Source: Bolinopsis microptera
Lineage: Eukaryota; Ctenophora; Tentaculata; Lobata; Bolinopsidae
NCBI RefSeq assembly: GCF_026151205.1
Contig: NC_087074.1
Coordinates: forward strand, 2,232,001-2,296,000
Direction: 5' to 3'
DNA: 64,000 bases
This document shows, piece after piece, positions 55,350 to 64,000 of this stretch; the first letter of the stretch is position 1, and each line of letters opens with the position of its first letter. The notes under the pieces were generated by a model, which was not told where the DNA came from, ran no database searches, and worked only from the letters and a program-made list of their open reading frames with translations. The position numbers and the translations under genes were made by a program.

Positions 55350-57061
55350 TCACTCCACTATCTTGTCCTTACAACAAATTTTACCACTTCTGATATAATA
55401 ATGTTTATCTGTGTCTTCTTTGGCAATCTGTTTCATCTCTAAGACCAACTGCTGATGGATAGTTCGTTCCTCAGGTGATCGGTCCGGAGAAATGAAAACA
55501 GTTTTATGACGTGAAATCAGTCTCAGTTCTTTGGCTTTCACTAATATCTGATGGACTGTACTTGAGTTTTCAAAAGAAACTTTAACTGGTCTAATCTTTT
55601 CAGCTGACTTCTTCCCAACCCGGACAGCTTCGAAGTGTGGCTTTTCTTCAATCTGCTGAAACATCTCGCCAACTTCATGATTCAGATTCTCTTCACTAGT
55701 CTCCTCGAAACCAAATATTAACACATTCTTAGTTCGATCCTCTTCTGATATAACATTCTGTACAACCTTTTTCAAGCTCTCTTCTGTGAGTACAGGTGCG
55801 GCTTTCGAAACAGCTTGACTGAATGTGATTATCCCAGCTTGAACAGTGTCCTGGACGGTGGTCTTGACGGTGGAGTGCACGGATTCCAATTGCTTCGATT
55901 TGCTTTCCAGAAGTTCAGCCTGCAGCTTGATTAACAGTACTTTGCGATCGGATAAGATCGCTCTTCAACTCCTAAGATGGCAAGTACGTACGGTACGTAC
56001 CTTTAAAAATAGCTGTACGGTACGTACTTTTAAACCTGGGCTGAAAGGTACAATGCTTGCAATTGCAAAAAGATGCACAAAAACCACGTTCACACGGCAA
56101 CTTTCATGGAAGCTAAATTCGCTCATCGCTGCATTTCAATTTATACCATTAGATTTAGAGCAGTTGTACAAGAATGTTCCAGAAGCAAGAAGGGTTGGAC
56201 CATGTGACATTGGATTTGGCGCTTTGAATTATGTTGGTTGAAAAAGTTGGCAGATGTTGTTTACGCGATTTTTAGCGCATCCTCATTAATGTGTGAAACA
56301 AACTTTAGAGACTACGAATATCTTATTATATGAATATCTTTAATCTTATTATATGAATAAAAGAAGGCTGAGGCTGAAGCCTCAGCTTGCTGAAAAACTA
56401 GTGTTTATTTACTCCAATAAGCACATTAAAATGTGATACTGATTTTATCTGTCACTGTCCATTTTTATCTCTCACTGTTAATTTACTATCTTAATAATTC
56501 ATGTTCCTCTTCGACTACTACCTCAAATAAAATTATGATAATACTAAAGGAACATTGCAAGTACTCCACTAACTTTGAAAAAAGTTTCATTTTTTTCCCA
56601 AAAAAGTCTGTACCCTATAGGGCCTTGCAAGTACTCCACTAACTTTGAAAAAAGTTTCATTTTTTTCCCAAAAAAGTCTGTACCCTATAGGGCCTGTACG
56701 GTACGTACCTTTAAAAGTAGCTGTACCGTACGTACTTAAAGCCCTGTACCGTACGTACTTGCCATCTTAGTTCAACTCCTCCATATCTTTCTTGATATCC
56801 AGAAACGTTTCTACATGATCACTGGTAGTCCGATACGCATTATACAAATGTTTGACTAAAACTGCCTTCACTGGCTTTTTGAACGTTTCAGCTGAAAACT
56901 CATTTTCATGGTCACAGCCCATAGCTTCCGAGAGTTTAGTGACCCAAGAGTTATAGACCTGATGGTTATCGGTAATGTAGGAAGAGTAATTTGACAATCT
57001 TTGAAGAATATCCATTTCATCATCATCCATAGTGTACTTGTACTTGTATAAAGTAAAAACA
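55350..57061 (-). pseudogene. LINE ORF1-like (gag/RRM-type) remnant, split by a TIR element
   Basis: The C-terminal part at 55350-55890 encodes SEEDRTKNVLIFGFEETSEE, VRVGKKSAEKIRPVKVSFEN and FISPDRSPEERTIHQQLVLE: the NV.IFG / RP..V.F / PDR.P.ER signature of LINE ORF1 proteins. The N-terminal part continues at 56779-57061 (DDDEMDILQRLSNYSSYITD ... FLDIKKDMEEL). The two halves are separated by the element at 55972-56770. A further frameshift or stop after the junction leaves the frame broken, so it is non-functional. Confidence 0.78.
55972..56770. mobile_element. 799-bp non-autonomous TIR element with 8-bp target duplication
   Basis: Ends are CTAAGATGGCAAGTACGTAC and its inverse GTACGTACTTGCCATCTTAG. 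TTCAACTC flanks both sides (55964-55971 and 56771-56778). An 8-bp duplication fits hAT, P or Merlin-type elements. Inside are repeated GTACGGTACGTACCTTTAAA blocks and a 70-bp direct repeat (56554 and 56625, GCAAGTACTCCACTAACTTT). No transposase recognised. Confidence 0.88.
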
Positions 57062-58173
57062 CAGTACCCGCACAATGGCAGTTATAATGTAGCGATAAAA
57101 TAGAGATAAGAGAGCTAGATTATCAACACGTAACAAAAACTGCACATTAAAAAAGAAAAAACTGATTTCTGTAATTTTGAACCATTTAAATTTGACTAGA
57201 TAACTTGAACATCCGGTTATTAAATGCACTTTTACCCCATACGTCATACATACGTCATACATACGTCATTAATACGTCATCATACGTCATCAACACATAC
57301 CAAATCAACTGCTATAAGTATAGGTGGTAATATTGTAATAATTGTATTAGAGTTTAATGAGACTATTCATCAGACTCCTCCTGGAATCCCTTATCAAATA
57401 CATTGACTAGGGGAGTATCACTTTACAGCTTTACTGCAGCTGCAATTAATAGTATAAGTAACCAAAGAGAAGTATTCAGGTATAATATACCCGTCACAGT
57501 AAGTAATACTGGGGGATTTACCATTGTTATTACCCTATCACGTTATCAGTGGATCGGAGTTGAATTTCATTCATTCATCGCTTATTCAAATTATCATTCA
57601 GCTTCACCGCGTTTCATTTATGTTGCAGTGTGTATTATCTTTCATTTTTGACGTTTAAAAATTCTAAAAATTGGAATTATAATTCCTGACGAGCTAAAAG
57701 CACTGGAGAACAGCCATTTATACCCTAACTGTTGAAATATTTTCACTATGAGCTGAAATTCTTTAAACATTCACACCGCAACCTTTACAATTACAGCCTG
57801 ATTGTTATTGTTATTCACCTTCTGAATCAGAAGTATGAAGAAGTTGCATCATGCCAGCATCGTATCATCTAATCAGCTAATTGAAAGGAATTTAAACTTT
57901 CATAAAACCTAGCTCAGTGCTCCAGTTCTGAGTGGATTAAATAAAAGTGCGAATTCAGGCCGGTGATGGTAAGAGCTGATGATAAATAGCGTGTCAAGTT
58001 TCTCCGCTCCAATGTACTCTGTCTTGCTCAGTTTTAAGCTCGATCTTGTGACTGGTTTAATTTGTCTAATTCTACATAAATATTACATGTCACTGTTGCA
58101 ACGCTTGAAGATTATCAACTCCATGAACCTGTCAAATCATAGTTTATTTTCCATTCAGTTGACTATTCGACTC

Positions 58174-58180
58174 TATAAAA
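58174..58180 (+). promoter_or_regulatory. TATA-like box upstream of paralogue D
   Basis: TATAAAA, 98 bases before the ATG, in a block conserved before paralogue E (TATAAAG at 61593). Tentative. Confidence 0.35.
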
Positions 58181-58277
58181 CTTATTGTCATCTTTATTAA
58201 TATGAGATTCAGATACAATTGCACGGTATATATTTTCACGTCTAACAATACCATATCATGCTATTTTCCAGCAAGAC

Positions 58278-59663
58278 ATGATAAGATGGAATATTGTTCT
58301 TCTTCTCAGTCTCTTAACAGCAGTATCATCCACACCTTATCCGGACTGTTCGGACCCGTCTACTTACAGCAGCTACGGTAAAAGTACGGAGTATAAAGGA
58401 GTAAACAGTAGCACTGCCTGGGACCGCACGCTAAATACAGGGGACACCTGTGACTTCTCTCCACTGGTGCCCTCAGTGCAACCTCTCACTTGCGGAGACT
58501 GTGATTTTGATCTGGAAGATGAAACATGGTACAGATTTGATCAAGGTCCCCACGTGCAGATAAAAGAATATTCAGATAAAACATCTTGTCCAGCTAGAGG
58601 CCACTGTAACGGGTATTATCAGATAGCTCTAGTTTCAAGTGACATTCCTAGTGGCAACAACCAGAGTAACATGTATCATATCGTTTTCAGCGATCCTACA
58701 TCACAGACAGATTGTACAGCAGCACCTGACAATTTTATGGCTGAAAAATTCTACTGTGATGACTTTGTCGTATACAAATTTCCAGTCGGCTGGAAAAGCT
58801 CAATCATAAGTTGCACAAACACAAAAGATGACAAAGGACAGATAGCACCAACTCCATACAGTCTCTGTATGGAGGACACAGTTATTGAACTGACTTTGAC
58901 AGCCAACAGAAGGTATTTCCCGGAGAATGCTCCCTTGATTTGTAGTAGTACCCGGTCTCCGACACTCCCTAAGATCACTTGGACTGACCAGGATAACCAG
59001 GACATCACCTCCCTGGCTACACGGGACACTGCTAACAGTAGTTTATTCACTGCAGTCTACAGTCTGAACTCCTCCGCTTCTTACACTCAGGTTACCTGTC
59101 AGGTGGAGGACAAATCCCACACTTTCTACCAGGTCTCTCTTAAGGCTAGTAACGTCACCGGGGTGGCAGGTAAAAAAGTGTCTGCTACCTGCAAAGTCAC
59201 ATTTGATACGTTTTCTCCTGAAAACGAAGACAATTTGTATCTTATCGAAGTTCTTGATGATTTGGAAGTCTACTATACATCTCAGAACATCACCACAAAA
59301 GGTGACAAGATGGTGATAGATAAAGAAGGTTCTGGAACTTACAGAGTAACCTTGATCCTTTCAAAAACTACAACATCATCAATTAATGTTCGGAACGAGA
59401 CAGAAAACTGGAGATGTGGAGTTAGGGACCCTATCACTGAGATCTACACAACAGTTCCTTTCACCATAACCATCAAGAAAGGAGACCCAGATAGAACGAT
59501 ATATTACATCATTGCAGCAGTAGTGGGTGCCTCGCTCTTCATTGTTGTGCTGATTTTGCTGATTGTTGGCTGCGTAGTTTGTGTGAGACGCCGCTCCAGT
59601 AGAGCAGGTGGTAAAAACGTGCAGGATGGCGGACATGTTAAGTTGTCAGATATAAAAACTTAG
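58278..59663 (+). CDS. Receptor paralogue D: D8C-like, two Ig-like domains, membrane helix
   Basis: 461 residues, ATG preceded by CTATTTTCCAGCAAGAC. Signal peptide MIRWNIVLLLSLLTAVSS, different from that of paralogue C. D8C-like domain (WYRF, GHCNGYYQIALVSSD), first Ig-like domain, second domain with GKKVSATCKVTF, membrane helix and the same RRRSSRAGGKNVQDGGHVKL tail as C. Close to C over almost the entire mature protein, differing at scattered residues, several in the D8C-like loops (FSDPTSQTD, VYKFPVGWKSSIIS). Same fold and role as C presumed. Confidence 0.9.
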   Translation: MIRWNIVLLLSLLTAVSSTPYPDCSDPSTYSSYGKSTEYKGVNSSTAWDRTLNTGDTCDFSPLVPSVQPLTCGDCDFDLEDETWYRFDQGPHVQIKEYSDKTSCPARGHCNGYYQIALVSSDIPSGNNQSNMYHIVFSDPTSQTDCTAAPDNFMAEKFYCDDFVVYKFPVGWKSSIISCTNTKDDKGQIAPTPYSLCMEDTVIELTLTANRRYFPENAPLICSSTRSPTLPKITWTDQDNQDITSLATRDTANSSLFTAVYSLNSSASYTQVTCQVEDKSHTFYQVSLKASNVTGVAGKKVSATCKVTFDTFSPENEDNLYLIEVLDDLEVYYTSQNITTKGDKMVIDKEGSGTYRVTLILSKTTTSSINVRNETENWRCGVRDPITEIYTTVPFTITIKKGDPDRTIYYIIAAVVGASLFIVVLILLIVGCVVCVRRRSSRAGGKNVQDGGHVKLSDIKT

Positions 59664-59729
59664 TGACTACTGACTGGATATTCAAAAGAGAAAATGTATT
59701 TGTTGAACAATGAACATGTGCATTTTTTT

Positions 59730-59735
59730 AATAAA
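59730..59735 (+). terminator. Candidate polyadenylation signal AATAAA, paralogue D
   Basis: 67 bases after the stop, conserved with the site after paralogue C. Confidence 0.55.
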
Positions 59736-61592
59736 ATGAAATGAAATAATATTGCGCGCGAATTTCACTTAATTCGATACAAATAAATGATGATACCGAT
59801 GACCTACCTATTAATAATTAGTTTTAATAATTATTCGTGATCAATTGTAAAATTATGTTCTTTAAATTTAAACAAGACCGATTTGTTTATTGGCTGGCTG
59901 GAAGCAGATGGTGTGCTTTGCTTCGGACTAGGATCTGGGATGATGGACTTTATCTTCAATTGATAATAGCGCGTTTTAATGTTGTGTAATTGTTAGAGCA
60001 TAGAGGGAATTGTAGTTTGTAGTTTGATCTTCTCACGATGGTATATAGTATATATATATGGTATTATTATTTCAGTTAATTATTGTATTTCTGCGTGGAT
60101 TTGATATTATTTGCACTTTCTTGATTTTGTCCGTTTTCATTGTCTTGAGTTCATTGTTATTATGTATTAACAACCAAGTAATCATACCAAAGTGACCACC
60201 AAATAACCTAAATGACAATGTAGTGACGGGAATACAACCTGTTTAGTTTTTACGCAGTAAAAACATTTATTCCAGAAATAAATTCATAAAATCCCTTGAA
60301 TGATTGTTAAATTTTCATTTTGGAGCTGTGCCAAAACACGCTATTCTGTCGCACTACGTCTACACTACGTCTACACTACGTCTACACTACACGGCCGCAG
60401 GTCTTCCTCCTTCTTATTTAATCGGAACTGGGTTTAATTCTTTTTTTTGCTGCCCCGCCACATCTTTTTCGACCGGCATTAATTCTTCATTATATTTATA
60501 GTGGCAAAAAATGCCACCTGCCTAAACACTGAAGTGACGCCCCTCGGCCTCCACATATAAATATGTAGTTTATCTGATAGCTGTAGATTTGTTTATCTCA
60601 CAACTTTTGGATAAACATGATGATATTGTTTAAAAATGAAAAACTGATTTCTGTAATTTTGAACCATTTACATTTGACTAGATAACTTGAACATCCGGTT
60701 ATTAAATGCACTTTTACCCCATACGTCATAGATACGTCATACATAAGTATAGGTGGTAATATTGTAATAATTGTATTAGAGTTTAATGAGACTATTCATC
60801 AGACTCCTCCTGGAATCCCTTATCAAATACATTGACTAGGGGAGTATCACTTTACAGCTTTACTGCAGCTGCAATTAATAGTATAAGTAACCAAAGAGAA
60901 GTATTCAGATATAATATACCCGTCACAGTAAGTAATACCGGGGGATTTACCATTGTTATTACCCTATCACGTTATCAGTGGATCGGAGTTGAATTTCATT
61001 CATTCATCGCTTATTCAAATCATCATTCAGCTTCGCTGCGTTTCATTTATGTTGCAGTGTGTATTATCTTTCATTTTTGACGTTTAAAAATTCTAAAAAT
61101 TGTTATTATAATTCCTGACGAGCTAAAAGCACTGGAGAACAGCCATTTATACCCTAACTGTTGAAATATTTTCACTATGAGCTGAAATTCTTTAAACATT
61201 CACACCGCAATCTTTACAATTACAGCCTGATTGTAATTTTTATTCACCTTCTGAATCAGAAGTATGAAGAAGTTGCATCATGCTAGCATCGTATCATCTA
61301 ATCAGATAATTGAAAGGAATTTAAACTTTCATAAAACCTAGCTCAGTGCTCCAGTTCTGAGTGGATTAAATAAAAGTGCCGGTGATGGTAAGAGCTGATG
61401 ATAACTAGCGTGTCAAGTTTCTCCGCTCCAATGTACTCTGTCTTGCTCCATTTTAAGCTCGATCTTGTGACTGGTTTAATTTGTCTAATTCTACATAAAT
61501 ATTATATGTCACTGTTGCAACGCTTGAAGATTACCGACTCCGTGAACCTGTCAAATCATAGTTTATTTTCCATTCAGTTGACTATTCGACTC

Positions 61593-61599
61593 TATAAAG
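61593..61599 (+). promoter_or_regulatory. TATA-like box upstream of paralogue E
   Basis: TATAAAG, 102 bases before the ATG, equivalent to 58174-58180. Tentative. Confidence 0.3.
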
Positions 61600-61694
61600 C
61601 TTATTGCCATCTTTATTTATGAGATTCAGATACAATTGCACGGTATATATTTTCACGTCTAACAATACCATATCATGCTATTTTCCAGCAAGAC

Positions 61695-63572
61695 ATGATA
61701 AGATGGAATATTGTTCTTCTTCTCTTAACAACAGTATCATCCACACCTTATCCGGACTGTTCGGACCCGTCTACTTACAGCAGCTACGGTAAAAGTACGG
61801 AGTATAAAGGACTAAACAGTAGCACTGCCTGGGACCGCACGCTAAATACAGGGGACACATGTGACTTCTCTCCACTGGTGCCCTCAGTGCAACCTCTCAC
61901 TTGCGGAGACTGTGATTTTGATCTGGAAGATGAAACATGGTACAGATTTGATCAAGGTCCCCACGTGCAGATAAAAGAATATTCAGATAAAACATCTTGT
62001 CCAGCTAGAGGCCACTGTAACGGGTATTATCAGATAGCTCTAGTTTCAAGTGACATTCCTAGTGGCAACAACCAGAGTAAGAAGTATCATATCATTTTCA
62101 GCGATCCTACATCACAGACAGATTGTACAGCAGCACCTGACAATTTTATGGCTGAAGAATTCTACTGTGATGACTTTGTCTTATACAAATTCCCAGTCGG
62201 CTGGAAAAGCTCAATTACAAGTTGCACAAACACAATAGATGACAAAGGAAAGATAGCACCAACTCCATACAGTCTCTGTATGGAGGACACAGTTATTGAA
62301 CTGACTTTGACGGCCAACAGAAAGTATTTCACGGAGAATGCTCCCTTGATTTGCAGTAGTACCCGGTCTCCAACACCCCCTAAGATCACTTGGACTGACC
62401 AGGATAACCAGGACATCACCTCCCTGGCTACACGGGACACTGCTAACAGTAGTTTATTCACTGCAGTCTACAGTCTGAACTCATCCGCTTCTTACACTCA
62501 GGTTACCTGTCAGGTGGAGGACAAATCCCACACTTTCTACCAGGTCTCTCTTAAGGCTAGTAACGTCACCGGGGTGGCAGGTAAAGAAGTGTCTGCTACC
62601 TGCAAAGTCACATTTGATACGTTTTCTCCTGAAAACGAAGAAAATTTGTATCTTATCGAAGTTCTTGATGATTTGGAAGTCTACTATACATCTCAGAACA
62701 TCACCACAAAAGGTGACAAGATGGTGATAGATAAAGAAGGTTCTGGAACTTACAGAGTAACCTTGATCCTTTCAAAAACTACAACATCATCAATTAATTT
62801 TTGGAACAAGACGGAAAACTGGAGATGTGGAGTAAGGGACCCTATCATTAAGATCTATACAACAGTTCCTTTCACCATAACCACTAAGAAACCCCCCTCC
62901 CTTGAGGCTAATAACGTCACTGGGTTGGCAGGTAAAGAAGTTTCTGCTACCTGCAAAGTCACTTTTGAAATGTTTTCTTCTGAAAACGAAGAAAACTTGT
63001 ATCTTATTGATGATTCAGGAGTCTACTATACATCTCAGAACATCACCACAAAAGGTGACAAGATGGTGATAGATAAAGAAGGTTCTGGAACTTACAGAGT
63101 AACCTTGATCCTCTCAAAAACTACAACATCATCAATTAATGTTCGGAGCGAGACAGAAAACTGGAGATGTGGAGTTAGGGACCCTATCACTAAGATCTAC
63201 ACAACAGTTCCTTTCACCATAACCATTAACAGAGATTGTACATCAGGAACAGGGTTCATAACTTCTGAATCAGCAGAGTGCAAGCAATGTCCAGAGAACA
63301 CCTTCTCAAACCAGAACATCTGTGAAGATTGTCCAGAAGGAGAGATCTCTAACGCAGGGGCTGACTTCTGTAGGGACGACACCAGCAGAGAGGCGTTGTA
63401 TTACGCTCTGGCAGGGGTAGGATGTGCTGTCCTCGTCATATTAGCTCTGATGATAGCTGCTCTCATCTGGAATAGGCGGAGAGAGGAGAGCAATAACATC
63501 GTTATAACCAACCCTAGCAACAACCCTAGCAACGATAACTCTAGATCTACAAACAAGAATTCAACCGTGTGA
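61695..63572 (+). CDS. Receptor paralogue E: D8C-like, three beta-sandwich domains, Cys module, membrane helix
   Basis: 625 residues, with the same CCAGCAAGACATG start context as D. Signal peptide MIRWNIVLLLLTTVSS. D8C-like domain and first Ig-like domain as in C and D. The second domain is present twice in tandem: about residues 288-395 and 403-510 (both have GKEVSATCKVTF ... ENWRCGVRDP), with the repeat carrying a short deletion (YLIDDSGVYYTSQ). Then the ephrin-receptor-like module GTGFITSESAECKQCPENTF, NICEDCPEGEISN, a membrane helix about 568-592, and a tail ending NSTV. The C-terminal half is the type found in opposite-strand paralogue A, not in C or D. Confidence 0.9.
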   Translation: MIRWNIVLLLLTTVSSTPYPDCSDPSTYSSYGKSTEYKGLNSSTAWDRTLNTGDTCDFSPLVPSVQPLTCGDCDFDLEDETWYRFDQGPHVQIKEYSDKTSCPARGHCNGYYQIALVSSDIPSGNNQSKKYHIIFSDPTSQTDCTAAPDNFMAEEFYCDDFVLYKFPVGWKSSITSCTNTIDDKGKIAPTPYSLCMEDTVIELTLTANRKYFTENAPLICSSTRSPTPPKITWTDQDNQDITSLATRDTANSSLFTAVYSLNSSASYTQVTCQVEDKSHTFYQVSLKASNVTGVAGKEVSATCKVTFDTFSPENEENLYLIEVLDDLEVYYTSQNITTKGDKMVIDKEGSGTYRVTLILSKTTTSSINFWNKTENWRCGVRDPIIKIYTTVPFTITTKKPPSLEANNVTGLAGKEVSATCKVTFEMFSSENEENLYLIDDSGVYYTSQNITTKGDKMVIDKEGSGTYRVTLILSKTTTSSINVRSETENWRCGVRDPITKIYTTVPFTITINRDCTSGTGFITSESAECKQCPENTFSNQNICEDCPEGEISNAGADFCRDDTSREALYYALAGVGCAVLVILALMIAALIWNRRREESNNIVITNPSNNPSNDNSRSTNKNSTV

Positions 63573-64000
63573 TTCCCAATATTTGTCACTCTAACCGAAC
63601 TGAATCATATCATTCGTTAAGATGTAATTATTTAAAGAAGTGAATCAGATTTTATGAAACTATTGACCTTGAAACGATAAGATTGACAGACTAATTAGAT
63701 TTTTGATAATTAAGATTTAATGCTTTTCAGATTTTTATATCTTCTCTGTTATGTATTTATAAACAGAATTTTGGCATAAAACGCTGGCCACAATCTTTAT
63801 AAAAGATGTGTATAGTTTTTTCAAGTTCGCTTGTCGATATGAAGCCGTCAAAAAGTTACAAAAAGATGATCTATACATAATTAAATACAGCTGAAAAGAC
63901 ACCTAAGGCATAAAACCTCGATTTGTGTTAATCGGTATAACTATTTATGATGAATGAAAGATAATCCAACTCTAGTCCAAGGCCAAATTTAGACGGAACG
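63573..64000. other. 3' flank of paralogue E, nothing recognised
   Basis: AT-rich sequence to the end of the window; unlike the shared 3' flank of C and D, which fits the different C-terminal half of E. Confidence 0.6.

Larger units (their letters stand above)
57140..60640. repeat. 3.5-kb segmental duplication unit carrying a receptor gene
   Basis: 5' flank 57140-58277 matches 60640-61694; the gene and 3' flank 58278-60630 match 52706-55120 and, for the gene, 61695-62880. The 5' flank includes AACTGATTTCTGTAATTTTG and CTTTACAGCTTTACTGCAGC. High identity in non-coding DNA shows recent tandem duplication. Confidence 0.88.

Overview
This is a metazoan nuclear genome window, probably from a marine invertebrate. 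The evidence is a 14-exon animal BCAS3 gene, a DIS3L2-type exonuclease, single-exon type I membrane receptors with Ig-like domains, several non-LTR retrotransposon remnants, TIR elements and a very large amount of minisatellite DNA. Seven single-exon reading frames all have a CAG 0-6 bases before the ATG. This would fit spliced-leader trans-splicing or a 5'UTR intron, so a lineage such as ctenophores, hydrozoans or tunicates is possible; the phylum is not settled by the sequence.

Layout. 155-21036 (minus): BCAS3, exons 1-14 in perfect phase (634 complete codons, running off the left edge). Its introns are almost entirely tandem arrays, and most of these arrays are built from the gene's own exon-intron junctions. 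The largest is a 9.8 kb array of about 175 54-bp units, each carrying the end of exon 1 plus its GTGAGT splice donor. 21443-23770 (minus): intronless DIS3L2. 24-36 kb: transposon-rich, with a broken RNase H-bearing LINE, a 2.5 kb TIR element, an RT fragment, and 305-bp, 33-bp and 9-bp tandem repeats. 37459-39156 (minus): first member of a receptor family. 40.5-44.65 kb: a 55-bp array whose unit is the last codons and stop of the neighbouring unrecognised coiled-coil-like gene (44623-46113, minus). 46.5-49.85 kb: 66-, 39- and 30-bp arrays. 50.5-63.6 kb: four more receptor paralogues on the plus strand, inside a recent segmental duplication, with a LINE ORF1 remnant that is itself interrupted by an 8-bp-TSD TIR element.

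The receptor family combines a signal peptide, a cysteine-rich WYRF domain resembling the uromodulin D8C fold, two Ig-like beta-sandwich domains, an optional ephrin-receptor-like Cys module, one membrane helix and one of three alternative C-termini. Near-identical blocks shared between otherwise divergent copies, including one on the opposite strand, indicate gene conversion and module exchange. A role in recognition is only inferred.

Most striking observation: minisatellites seeded by splice junctions (donor or acceptor) in five introns of one gene, and by a stop-codon junction in another gene. Part of intron 12 (about 2.70-3.52 kb) looks like an unpolished false duplication and should be treated with caution.
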